A DNA stretch of 64,000 bases from Petunia secreta (taxonomy: Eukaryota > Streptophyta > Magnoliopsida > Solanales > Solanaceae), in contig JARKIP010000021.1 of assembly GCA_029990175.1 (NCBI GenBank), forward strand, positions 18,357,501-18,421,500, written 5' to 3'. Position numbers and translations under genes: made by a program. The notes beneath the pieces were generated by a model. It was not told the DNA's origin. It saw only the letters and a program-made list of their open reading frames with translations, and did not search any database. Below are positions 11,901 through 22,237 of the stretch, piece by piece (the stretch's first letter is position 1; every line of letters starts with the position of its first letter).

Positions 11901-12297
11901 CATGACTGCACACGGACAAACGAACATGTCCGGGATAACGAGTGATCAGCTGCAGATGTTGTTCGAGTTGCTGAACAAAGAGAAGGCGGGCACAAGTGAG
12001 CCATCGATTCGTAAGCAAATTTGACTTTCGTGGATTATTGACATGGGAGCATCGAATCATATGACCGGTCAATTGTGTGTTTGGTGGATCTACGGACAAT
12101 TCCACAGTGTCCGGTAAGTCTACCAAATGAAAGCAGTACAATGGCTACGCAAGAAGGATCCATCAGATTTAACGAAGACATAGTTCTTCAGAAAGTGTTA
12201 TATGTTCCCGATATGACTTGTAATTTGATTTCGGTGTCTCAATTGATTGATCAATTAGGTTGTTATGCAGGACCGGGCTACGGGAAAGTTGATTGAG
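11901..12297 (+). pseudogene. Copia gag end and protease remnant
   Basis: Translation gives SGITSDQLQMLFELLNKE, the usual region before copia protease, then a stop near 12023. IIDMGASNHMTG follows, the copia protease active site with the catalytic Asp codon at 12040 and the normal Ser replaced by Met. After this the frame shifts; further protease sequence (MTCNLISVSQLIDQLG) appears at about 12210-12260. Non-functional. Confidence 0.8.
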
Positions 12298-12354
12298 TAG
12301 GTGAACAAAAGAACGGACTCTACTACTTTCGGACAGTACACCCGGTGAAGGCAA

Positions 12355-13252
12355 TGAAGGTCGATGTGATGAATTTGTGGCATCAAAGATTAGCGCATCC
12401 TTCGATGCAAGAAACCATCTCTTTCAGTACTAGAAGATATGAGTAGAAAATGTAGCTTAGAGGAAATAACCATGTGATATATGCCTTCGGGCAAAGCAAA
12501 CTAAGAATGTATTTCTTTCAAGTGATAATAAAGCTGTCAAACTTTTTGATTTAATTCATTTTGATTTATGGGGTCCTTATAGAATTGAATCCTCATGTGG
12601 TACATCATATTTCTTGACTATTGTCGATGATTGTTCACAAAGTGTATGGGTGTTTTTGTTAATCGATAAGAAAAAAGTCAGACAATAGTTGAAAGGTTTC
12701 TTTGCGATGGTGGAAAAACAATTTAATAAACAGGTTAAATGTGTCCGGAGTAATAATAGAACCGAGTACATAAGTCTGAAAGGGTTTTTCTTTGAACAAG
12801 GTATATTGTCCCAAACTTCCTGTGTAGGGACACCACAGCAAAACGGTCGAGTTGAATGAAAACATCGAACATATTAGCTTGAAAACTTCCTTTCAAGCTA
12901 ATATGTTGATAGAGTTTTGGGGAGAATGTGTGATGACGGCCTGTTATCTAATCAATCAGATGCCCTCTAAGTTGTTGAACGATAAGAAATCTTACGATGT
13001 CTTGATGGGAGTGACACCGAATTATAATCATTTGAGGGAATTCGGATGCTTGTGCTATGCTCGCAATCAAGGACAGACTGGTGATAAATTTAAGAGCAGG
13101 AGTCATCGATGTGTATTTGCTGGGTATCCGAATGGAAAGAAAGCTTGGAAGGTGTATGACTTTGAGGCAAAGAAATTTTTGATATCAAGGGACGTGGTGT
13201 TTTATGAAAATGATTTTCCGTTTGCATTAAAGGAAGGGGAGGAAGAAAAATA
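12355..13252 (+). pseudogene. Copia integrase remnant
   Basis: The GAG-pre-integrase motif NLWHQRLAHPSMQ is present near 12370. The integrase core appears as FLTIVDDCSQSVWVF (about 12612) and GTPQQNGRVE (about 12830), separated by stops. From 12852 an open stretch reads LIEFWGECVMTACYLINQMP, CLCYARNQ and SHRCVFAGYPNGKKAWKVYD, the standard C-terminal copia integrase region. A perfect inverted repeat replaces the conserved segment just after the catalytic Glu region. DNA integration role in the intact family; dead here. Confidence 0.85.
12870..12905. repeat. Perfect 15-bp inverted repeat inside copia integrase
   Basis: The left arm CATATTAGCTTGAAA (12870-12884), a 6-base spacer and its exact reverse complement (12891-12905) lie where copia integrases encode a conserved non-palindromic stretch. 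Confidence 0.85.
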
Positions 13253-13262
13253 GAGTCATGAA

Positions 13263-14465
13263 ATGGCTCCTGTTACCGTAGCTTTCGAAGAAGAAGAGAG
13301 TGTGATAGTAGGGGGTGTTGAGAATGACGCTCAAGTAGAAATGACTCCAGAAATTAAAGGGATAGATCATGGGGATCCGAACCCCGATGCTGCTCACAGA
13401 TGGATAGAGGACGATGTGTTGGTAGAAGAATTAGGTCGTGGAAAACGGACTTAGAGGGAAAATGTTTCGCTGAGAGATTTCATGACCAATATGGTCCGAA
13501 AGTTGAGTCACCGGGTATCGTCCTGCGTCCGAAAGTCTGACTGTTCACTCGCTTATCAACAACCCTCCGGTAAGCCCTATCCTCTAGCACATTATGTCAA
13601 TTGTGATAATTTTTCTTCGAAACATGTAAGTGTTCTTGCAGCCATAATGGAAGGACATGAACCTACCTCCTATTCAGAGGCGCTGAAAGATGAAAAGTGG
13701 AGAAAAGCCATGCAGCAAGAGTTTCAGACATTAGAAGCAAACAGAACTTGGGAACTCGTTTGCTTACCTCCGGGTAAGAAGTCCCTCGGCTGCAGATGGG
13801 TGTATAATATCAAGTACAGTTCAGATGGTACTATCGAACGATACAAAGTAAAATTGGTGATTTTTAGGAATCATCAAGTAGAGGGAGTTGATTACACGGA
13901 TACATTTGCACCGGTCGCTCAAATGGTGATCGTTCGAGTTTTTCTTGCTGCAGCTGCAGCTAAAGATTGGGAGTTGCATCAGATGGATGTGCACAATGCG
14001 GTTTTGCATGGTGATCTTCGTGAAGAGGTATATATGAAATTGCCTCCGGGGCATCAAATGAATGGGAAAGGAACTGTGTGTCGCCTCCGAAAATCTCTGT
14101 ATGGTTTAAAACAAGCTCCTCGGTATTGGTTTGCAAAGTTGTCGGCCGCTCTTAAGAAGTATGGGTTCCGACAATCATATTTCGATTACTCATTATTTAC
14201 GATGAAAAAGGGAAATGTACAACTGAATGTGCTTGTATATATTGATGACTTGATTATCTCCGGTAATGATTCGAGGGCTATTCAAAATTTCACACTGTAT
14301 CTCTCTAAATGCTTTCATATGAAAGATTTAGGCACTTTGAAATACTTCTTGGGGGTTGAAGTGGCAAGGAGTCGGAAAGACATTTTCTTATGTCAGAGAA
14401 AGTATGCTTTGGATATCATAATAGAAGCAGGTCTGTTGGGGGAAAACCGGTGGGTACACCAATAA
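13263..14465 (+). pseudogene. Copia reverse transcriptase
   Basis: A linker at 13263-13454 is followed by an almost intact RT at 13482-14465. Markers are EPTSYSEALKDEKWRKAMQQE, GCRWVYNIKYSSDGTIERYK, DYTDTFAPVAQM, MDVHNAVLHGDLREEVYM, GLKQAPRYWF and the catalytic VYIDDLIISGND. The domain order is the usual copia one. The frame closes at 14465 and the homology continues in another frame, showing a shift. Family function is copying element RNA into DNA. Confidence 0.88.
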
Positions 14466-15179
14466 AGCAAAACCATCACTTGGCGCAGGCGACTGGTCGT
14501 TTCATCAAAAATCTCGAACGATTTCGAAGACTGGTTGGGAGATTGATTTATTTGTATTTTACGCGTCCAGATTTGTCTTATAGCGTGCATGTGTTGTCAC
14601 AATTCATGCAGAGCCTCCGGGTTGAGCATATGGATGCGGCACTTCGTGTCGTCTGATATTTGAAAGGGTGTCCGAGCCAAGGCATTGTAATGAGCTCTTA
14701 GTGTGATCTGCGATTGCACGGATGGTGTGATTCCGATTGGGCAGGTTGTCCGTTGACACGTCGCTCGTTAACTGGTTGGCATGTATCTTTAGGGGATTCA
14801 TCGATATCATGGCGGATTAAGAAGCAACATATTGTTTTTCGGTCTTCGGTGGAGGCGGAGTATCGGTCGATGGCAATGACCGTGTGTGAGTTAAAGTGGT
14901 TGAAGGGGATTTTATGAAATCTTGAGATCGAGCACAAGCCACCGATAAATTTGAAGTGTGACAGTCAAGTAGCATTGCATATTGCTCGGAATCCTGTGCA
15001 CGAGTTCACTAAATAGATCGAAGTTGACTGTCACTTTATTCGGAATGAGATTATCAGGGGCACGATACGTCCTTTATATGTACCCACGGCCACACAACTG
15101 GCCGATATTTTCACGAAGGCGTTGGGACGGGTGCATTTCAAGTATTTTCTTAACAAGTTGGGCATAAGAAATCCTCATG
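14390..15179 (+). pseudogene. Copia RNase H and Pol C-terminus
   Basis: YLYFTRPDLSYSVHVLSQFMQ is followed by HGWCDSDWAGCPLTRRSLTG and FRSSVEAEYRSMA, the copia RNase H signature. KCDSQVALHIARNPVHEFTK and PTATQLADIFTKALG mark the Pol end. In-frame stops occur near 14655, 14698, 14915 and 15014. The coding end is just before the polypurine tract at 15187. Confidence 0.85.
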
Positions 15180-15186
15180 CTCCAAC

Positions 15187-15209
15187 TTGAGGGGAGCATT
15201 GGAATATAC
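15187..15209 (+). repeat. Copia polypurine tract and first 13 bp of the 3' LTR
   Basis: TTGAGGGGAG (15187-15196) is the polypurine tract. The LTR starts at about 15197 as CATTGGAATATAC, where TG has probably mutated to CA. The chromovirus enters at 15210; the rest of the LTR is at 24951-25241. Confidence 0.7.
15205..15209. repeat. TSD (TATAC) left of chromovirus
   Basis: TATAC directly precedes the LTR TG and is repeated at 24951-24955 directly after the second LTR CA. A 5-bp TSD is standard for gypsy integrase. Confidence 0.9.
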
Positions 15210-16816
15210 TGTTACACCCCGTACGTCTAAATTGACGTATATCATTATAATATCATGTTAAGAATGATTTAAGTGAGTTTAAAGTAATAATATGACCATA
15301 TATGATGTTTATATGTTGAATATAAAGTTTGGGAAAAATCAGATTTAAGTTGCGGAAAAACCGACTAAGGAATTGCCTTGTAACGGAGCTTTTTCAGCAA
15401 TTAATTTCATGTGTTATATGAAGTCTTTTGGGGACATATCATATACCAAATTGAAGGTCTTGGAGTGTAGTTTCCAACACTTTTAACGGTTTGCTCATAT
15501 AACTTATAAATAAAAAGATATGAGCGTCAGAAGTCAGACCAGAAAAAGGGACATAAGCGCAAAAGAGGGCTAGAAATGAAATGTTTTTATTATAAAAGAG
15601 AAATTTCTCTCTCTCTCTCGACATTTCCAGTAAACCCACGGTATAAACAGTGGTTTCCTCAGTTTGAATCCATTTTTTTTGATTTTGAAGAAAGGACATC
15701 AATTTTGACACGAAACGGAAGACGGATTGCGTCAAAACGCTCTACGCGATTAGGGTAACATTATGCTACCTTCAATTTCTTCTATAGTTTGAGTTTTAGA
15801 ATTACTTCATGGCTAAGTAAAGTACCTAAATATTGTATTATAGCTTGTTTAAGCTTTGGGAGGTGTGGAATTCAAAGGAAACGAAGTTTAGAAGCTAGAA
15901 ACATCAAAGGTATGTAAGGCTAAACCTTTCTTTTGGCAAGGCATGTATCTTTTAGATTTTGAAGCTTTTATTAGTTCTAAACTTAGTTTTTCTTGTGAGA
16001 AACTTGTATGGTACCAAGGAAACCTTGTATATACTTAATTTGGTACTAAAATCCAAGGTGAAAGACGTCCAAATCAGAAAGGCAAAACGTTTCAAAATCT
16101 GGAAAATTGTTTTGAACTTTGGACAGTTGTTAGTATATTGATCATAACTCCTTATACAAAATTGATATTAAGATGATTTAAGAATCTCCAGAATCCTAAT
16201 ACATATATCTACAACTTTCATGAAGACCATGAGGTCTATAAATTTTATCTGCACCCTCAAAACTATGATGCAATACAGGACGCTGGTACTGTCTAGAAAT
16301 TCTGTACATCCGTGGAATTGTTACGCCACTCTCATCTTGTTATCCAGTTAATTTGTTTATGTTATCAGTTTATCCGGGTATCCATTCCCGTGTATAGTAT
16401 AGTGCTGGTTCTGTTTTGCGGATCATCCAGTTTCAGTGGAAACTCTGCCGAAATTTTTATAAAAATCAAAGAGTTAGACAAATTCTAAGTTTCAGGTTGT
16501 GTCTACAATTCCATCCAGAGTTTTCTTATCATTCCTTTGAGTCCATATATATTGTTGCCACATGTGTTATGCCTCATACATGCTTATGCTTATATTGTGA
16601 TCATGTTATGTGTGATTTGGAGTCCCCCATAGAGGCTGGACATTGGACACACAGTCCGGTCGCGTGTGATACTACCCGTCTGGGGGATACAGCCCCTCTG
16701 GTTCAGGCGGGAGTTGAAACACCTAGTGTGACCGGGTGTCATTCACACACTCTGACCAGAGAGACTAGATATTACTGGCTGGGGGGGATATAGCCCATAA
16801 CACCCACCAGGTTTGT

Positions 16817-16832
16817 TATATACGCGTATATA
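16817..16832. promoter_or_regulatory. 16-bp perfect palindrome in LTR
   Basis: TATATACGCGTATATA, present again at 23845-23860. It could be a promoter or protein-binding site; function not shown. Confidence 0.4.
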
Positions 16833-16878
16833 GCCACATTATGCACTGCATGATTATACATGAGGCTAGTTCCAGTTT

Positions 16879-17000
16879 TCAGTTACCTGATTTGGGGGGA
16901 TACAGCCCATAACGCCAGACAGGTACTAGTTCAGATGTTCAGTTACCTGATTTGGGGGGATATAGCCCATAACACCAGACAGGTACCAGTTCAGATAACA
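16879..17000 (+). repeat. 60-bp duplication in chromovirus LTR
   Basis: Two adjacent copies of a unit containing TTACCTGATTTGGGGGGATA, exactly 60 bp apart (16881 and 16941), with a few substitutions. Repeated at the equivalent place in the 3' LTR (offset 7028). Confidence 0.85.
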
Positions 17001-17022
17001 GTTCAGCTTTAGCTCAGTATTA

Positions 17023-17257
17023 GTTGACAGTTATCAGTTCTCAGTTATCAGCCACCAGTTCTTAGCGTCAGTATCAGTTGACAGTTATCAGTTCTCAGTT
17101 ATCAGCCACCAGTTCTTAGCGTCAGTATCAGTTGACAGTTATCAGTTCTCAGTTATCAGCCACCAGTTCTTAGCGTCAGTATCAGTTGACAGTTATCAGT
17201 TCTCAATTATCAGCCACCAGTTCTTAGCGTCAGTATTAGTTGACAGTTATCAGTTCC
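17023..17257 (+). repeat. 54-bp tandem array in chromovirus LTR
   Basis: Four full units start at 17023, 17077, 17131 and 17185, and a partial fifth at 17239. Each begins GTTGACAGTTATCAGTTCTC and ends GCGTCAGTATCA. The same array is at 24051-24285 in the other LTR with the same copy number. Confidence 0.92.
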
Positions 17258-17926
17258 AGTTTCTAGTACCCAGCTATCAGTCATATTGCAGTTATTTATC
17301 AGTATAGTTCAGCTCAGTCTTCAGGTTCAGATTCAGCTAGACTTCAGCTTATATTCATATCATGTTTAGTACGTTCTTCAGATTTCCAGCTATATTGCTA
17401 TGCTCCAGCTCATGTTTACATATTTATATTCCAGCCTACAGTTTCATTCAGCTATGACATATTATATGCTCATGCCTTACATACTTGGTACATATCGTAC
17501 TCACGCCCTTTTCTGGGGCGCTGCGTTTCATGCCGCGCAGGTGCAGATAGATCAATGCTTGGACCACGTTAGTAGGCCATCGATCAGCTATTGGAGTCAC
17601 TCCGCTTACTCCCGGAGTTACTTATCTTTTGGTATGTATACAGTCAGCCAGTTTGGGTATGGCGGGGTCTTGTCCCGTCCTTTGTATATTCAGTTCAGCA
17701 CTCTTAGAGGCCTGTAGATATGTCCCTGTGCGGTACAGTCAGTATGTTATGTATGTCAGCTTATGTTAGCCTTGTCAGCTATTTGCATTGCATACTCCTT
17801 ATCAGCTAGGTTTATGCTTATTCTGTTTATCAGTTATAATGGTTAGCATATTATCAGTAGGATCAGTGATGATCGACACTTAGTGTTGGTCATCCGTCGC
17901 GGCCCTAAGTTGGGTCGTGACAAAAG

Positions 17927-17940
17927 TGGTATCAGAGCAG
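17927..17940 (+). other. Chromovirus PBS (initiator tRNA-Met)
   Basis: TGGTATCAGAGCAG lies four bases after the LTR end. It is the common plant gypsy/copia PBS complementary to the 3' end of initiator tRNA-Met. Confidence 0.92.
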
Positions 17941-18127
17941 TTCAGTCCTAGGGTGTCTACAGGCCGTGTCTAGTAGAGTCTTGTTTAGGAGTATGTTGCG
18001 CGCCATACTTTTGAACAGGAGGCTACAAGGAACTTCAGGACAGTTGTCTTTCCTTCTTCTCTAGATCGTGCGATAGAGCCATGATTATAGAATTCAGCCC
18101 TCTAACAATAGTAATTTCAGCAAAGCG

Positions 18128-19380
18128 ATGCCGCCAAAGAAACTAACAGCTGCCCAGAAGGGCAAGGTTATTGCCGGCCAGGGTATTAGTAGAGTGCCAC
18201 CTAAGGTGGATGAGAGTGAGGAGTCCAGACCTGAGGCTCCATCCGAGGCCTCACAGATCCTATCAGTTCAGGGTAATATTAGAGGTACTGCAGCTACTAT
18301 ACCTCCACCTTCTCAGCCTGATAGTTAGGGACAGGAAATGAGGGATGCCATCAGATTATCGACCAGTGTTGTAGTTGCTCAGACTAGACAACACAGTGCA
18401 GATGCCCAGGGAGATGTTGGATCCAAGATCAATGATTTTATCAGGCTAGAGCCTACAGTCTTTACTGGATCCCGTACAGGAGAAGACCCTCAGGATTTTC
18501 TATTGAGGATAGCCAGAGTGTTGAGGGTTATGCACGTGTCAGACACGGAGTCAGTAGAGTTGGCTGCATTCAGATTGCATGACCTAGCAGCAGGGTGGTA
18601 TCAGACATGGGAGCTATCTAGAGGGTCAGATGTTACTCCGGCGACTTGGAAGGAATTCTCAGATGCCTTCCTTTATCAGTATATGCCTATAGAGACATAG
18701 GGAGCCCGTGCTAATCAGTTCCTGACCTTGAGACAGGGAATTTTGAGTGTAGAAGAGTATAATAATTGCTTTAATTCTTTAGCATGGTTTGCCCCTACGG
18801 TGGTAGTGAGTATAGAGGATAGAATTCATAGGTATATATATATATAGTGGGACTAGCTCCACACCTAGTGAACGAGCGTATGACAGTTGCTATGCAGTCA
18901 TGTATGAACATAACATTCAGGCATTTGCTTTGTTACTTGAGGAGAGGAAGCAAAAATAGAGAGCCGACAGGGATAAAGTGCTAGACAAGAGGGGCAGATT
19001 TTCTGGTTCGTTTGGAGAGACGTCTGGAGCGAGTAGATAGCAGTGTGTTAGACAACCACCAGCTAGTATACCTACACAGTCTCGTGGCCTGAGATCTGAT
19101 AGAACTCCTCAGTCCAGAGCTAGTCAGGCATCACAGATTTCAGGATTTCAGCGCCGTGGTACTTCGATACTGGCCAGTCAGACATATCCCAGATGTTCAG
19201 ATTGTGGTAAACGCCACTTGGGTCCATGTCAGTTAGGAGTTGATACTTGTTATATTTGTCGCAAGGCAGGCCATTTCATGAGAGATTGCCCGACTAGGGG
19301 TGGTAGTTGTACAGCCCAGCCAGCTAGATCAGCAGTTGCTTGCTCAGCACCAGCACGCCATCAGGGGCATGTTCTTCAGG
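18128..19380 (+). pseudogene. Chromovirus gag remnant
   Basis: Begins MPPKKLTAAQKGK at 18128 and stops at 18328. The capsid part reopens at 18338 with DPQDFLLRIARVLRVMHVSD and AAGWYQTWELSRG, stopping at 18700. Further gag runs in broken frames. A zinc knuckle CYICRKAGHFMRDC sits near 19245-19290. Shortly after it, at about 19370, the sequence jumps to the segment just upstream of RT, so the protease region is missing. Several stops look like CAG-to-TAG or TGG-to-TAG/TGA changes. Confidence 0.88.
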
Positions 19381-20300
19381 ATGGCACCTGTATAACAGAA
19401 AGAATTTAAGGAGGAATTGAAGGATTTGTTAGATAAAGGCCTCATCAGACCCAGCATTTCCCCGTGGGGAGCCTCGATACTATTTGTAAAAAAAAGAAAG
19501 ATGACTCTCTACGCCTGTGCATAGATTACAGACAGCTGAATAAAGTCATTATTAAGAATAAATACTCTTTGCCCAGGATTGATGTCTAGTTTGAAAAGCT
19601 CCAGGGTGCCAAGTGCTTCTCGAATATAGATTTGCGATCAGGCTAGCATCAGGTTAGAGTTAGAAAATCTGATATACCTAAGACTGCATTCAGGACTAGG
19701 AATGGCCATTATGAGTTTTTAGTGATGTTGTTTGGACTCACTAATGCCTTTGCAGTATTTATGGATCTAATGGACAGCGTATTCAGGCCTTATTTAGATT
19801 TATTTGTGATTATATTTATTGATGATATTCTCATCTATTCAAAGTCTGAATCAGAGCATGCAGAGCACCTACGCACAGTATTGGGTACTCATCAGGACCA
19901 ACAATTATATGCTAAGTTCTCAAAGTGTAAATTCTAGATAGATTCAGTGGCATTTCTTGGCCACATAGTTTCAGCAGAAAGAATTAAAATAGATGACCAG
20001 AAGATCTAGGCTGTGAAGAATTGACCCATGCCTACGACGCCAACTGAAGTACGTAGTTTTCTGGGTTTGGCAGGTTGTTACAGAAAGTTTATAGAGGGTT
20101 TTTCCTCCATTGCAGCTCCACTGACCAAATTGACAAAGAAATCAGCTAAATTTGAGTGGTCTGATTCTTGCGAGCACAGCTTCCAAGAACTAAAGAACAG
20201 GTTGATAACAGCTCCAGTACTTACACTTCCAGAGGGATCTGAGGGCTATGTCATTTACTGTGATGCTTCTCGAATTGGTCTTCGTTGTGTTTGATGCAGC
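19370..20300 (+). pseudogene. Chromovirus reverse transcriptase remnant
   Basis: Reads EFKEELKDLLDKGLIRPSIS, LCIDYRQLNKVIIKNKYSLPRID, then FLVMLFGLTNAFAVFMDLMD and the catalytic IFIDDILIYSKS near 19820. The RT connection VRSFLGLAGCYRKFIEGFSS follows. Interrupting stops occur near 19588 and 19645 and at 19935, and an A-run at about 19490 shifts the frame. Good match to Tekay-type Pol, inactive. Confidence 0.88.
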
Positions 20301-20640
20301 ATGGAAGAGTAATTGCTTATGCTTCTAGGCAGCTGAAAAAGCACGATCAGAACTACCTCATCCATGATCTTGAGTTTTCAGCAGTCATTCATGCATTGAA
20401 GATTTGAAGACATTATTTTTACGGTGTTCATGTTGATATTTATACGGATCACAAGAGCCTCCAGTACATATTTAAGCAAAAGGAGCTAACCCTATGATAG
20501 AGGCGGTGGCTAGAGTTGCTGAAGGACTATGACATGGATATTCTTTATCATCCGGGTAAAGCGAACGTTGTTGCTGATTCCCTTAGTCGCAAGCCTATGG
20601 GTAGTCTATCTTATTTACAACCAGAGAAAATAAAGTTAGC
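20255..20640 (+). pseudogene. Chromovirus RNase H remnant
   Basis: YCDASRIGL (catalytic Asp) is followed after a frameshift by MQHGRVIAYASRQLK. Further on are YTDHKSLQYI and YHPGKANVVADSLSRKP. The Trp codon of the conserved KIWRHYLYG motif is TGA here, and stops flank the RRWLELL motif. Degrades the RNA strand of the hybrid in intact relatives. Confidence 0.87.
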
Positions 20641-20859
20641 TCATACACTCTACCAGTTGGCCAGCATGGATGTCAGACTAATAGATTCAGAGGACGCAAG
20701 AGTTACAGTTCAGAACGCAACCACTACTTGCCTAGTGACATAAGTAAAGCAACGCCAGTATGAGGATCCAGTTCTAGTTCAATACAGGCAAATAGCCAGA
20801 AGAAAACCAAAATTATTATATAGGTTACTAGTGACGGGGTTCTTATATATAAAGATAGA

Positions 20860-21870
20860 CTTTGTGTTCCTGATGTTGCAGATTTATGTGGACAGATTAT
20901 GACAGATGCACATTATTCCAGATACACTGTTCATCCTAATTCGACTAAGATTTACCATGATCTTAAGCAGATTTATTGTTGAGACGAAATGAAGCGTGAC
21001 ATAGCAGAATTTGTGGCTCAGTGTGCTAACTGCCAGCAGGTTAAGGTCGAGCATCAAAAACCTAGTGGCTTGTTACAGAAAGTCGAGATTCCATCATAGA
21101 AATGGGAAGCAGTGAATATGGACTTCATTACAGGCTTTCCCGTATGCGGAGCAGATATAACTCTATTTGGGTTATAGTTGACAGGCTTACTAAATGAGCT
21201 CATTTCTTTCCTGTTAGAACTACATATACAGCAGAGGATTATGCCAGACTTTATATCAGTGAGATAGTGCGCCTACATGGTATTCCAGTATTTATTATTT
21301 CAGACGGGGGCGCACCAGTTTACAGCTAATTTCTATAGATCGTTCCAGACAGGTTTAGGGACACAGGTGTATTTGAGTACAGTATTTCATCCATAGACAG
21401 ACAGGCTGAGCGGTCCATTCAGACATTAGAAAATATGCTCAGAGCTTACGTGTTAGATTTTAGAGGCAGCTGGAATGGTCACCTACTGTTGATAGAGTTT
21501 GCATATAATAATAGCTATCATTCTAGCATACAGATGGTGCCATATGAAGCTTTGTAGGGGCACAAATGCAGGTTTTCTATATGATGGTTCAAGGTTGGCG
21601 AGTCTCAATTGATAGGTCCAGATGTAATCCAACAATTAATTGATAAAGTCAAGTTGATCAGGGAAATATTATTAGCAGTGCAGAGCAGACAGAAGTCCTA
21701 TGCAGATAATCGACATTGAGATTTAGAATTTCATATTGGCGATTAGGTATTCCTGAAAGTATCACCTATGAAAGGCGTTATGAGATTTGGAAAGAAGGGA
21801 AAGCTTAGCCCTAGATTTATTAGTCCATATCAGATTATCAGGCAAGTTGGGCGTGTAGTCTACGAGTTAG
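20860..21870 (+). pseudogene. Chromovirus integrase remnant
   Basis: The zinc-binding region (IYHDLKQIYC, FVAQCANCQQVKVEHQK), the core with NMDFITGFP and LTK.AHFFPVRTTYTAEDYA, then IISDGGA and a region matching the catalytic Glu are seen in several frames with stops. The C-terminal part MKGVMRFGKKGKLSPRFISPYQII is open at 21768-21950. Degenerate throughout. Confidence 0.85.
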
Positions 21871-22170
21871 ACCTTCAAGCAGACCTTCAGGAGGTACATC
21901 CAGTATTCCATGTTTCCATGCTCAAAAAAATGTGTCAGAGATCCTTCTAGAGTTGTACCAGTAGAGGATGTACAGATTACAGAACAGTTGACTAATAAGG
22001 AGGTGCCAGTTGCAATTTAAAGAGGCAGATTCGTCGAGTAAAGACGAAAGACATTCCTTTAGTTAAGATGCTATATCAAAGCAATAATATAGAAGAAATA
22101 ACTTGGGAAGCTGAAAATGACATGAGGGCCAAATATACACATCTCTTCATTACTTTGAGTATGTAACAGA
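21870..22170 (+). pseudogene. Chromovirus C-terminal chromodomain remnant
   Basis: EVHPVFHVSMLKK at about 21888, then after shifts a segment resembling the Tekay chromodomain tail, ending in the equivalent of a TWEAENDMRAKY motif near 22105-22140. Such chromodomains steer integration to heterochromatin in the family. Confidence 0.72.
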
Positions 22171-22223
22171 TCGTTGCTTAATGCTTCTACATACTTCATT
22201 TAACATTCGAGGACGAATGTTCC

Positions 22224-22237
22224 TAACGGGGGAATAT
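22224..22237 (+). other. Chromovirus polypurine tract
   Basis: AACGGGGGAATAT lies directly before the 3' LTR TGTTACACC; it primes plus-strand DNA synthesis. Confidence 0.85.

Larger units (their letters stand above)
15210..17922 (+). repeat. Chromovirus 5' LTR (2713 bp)
   Basis: Starts TGTTACACCCCGTACG, ends GGGTCGTGACA, then PBS. Contains a 16-bp palindrome, a 60-bp duplication and a 54-bp tandem array. ORFs at 16416-16793 and 17400-17717 are LTR sequence and recur in the other LTR. Confidence 0.95.

Noticed and set aside
16416..17717. ORFs of 125 and 105 codons, repeated exactly at 23444 and 24428
   Set aside because: They are LTR sequence; duplication simply reflects the two LTRs, and the translations show no domain.
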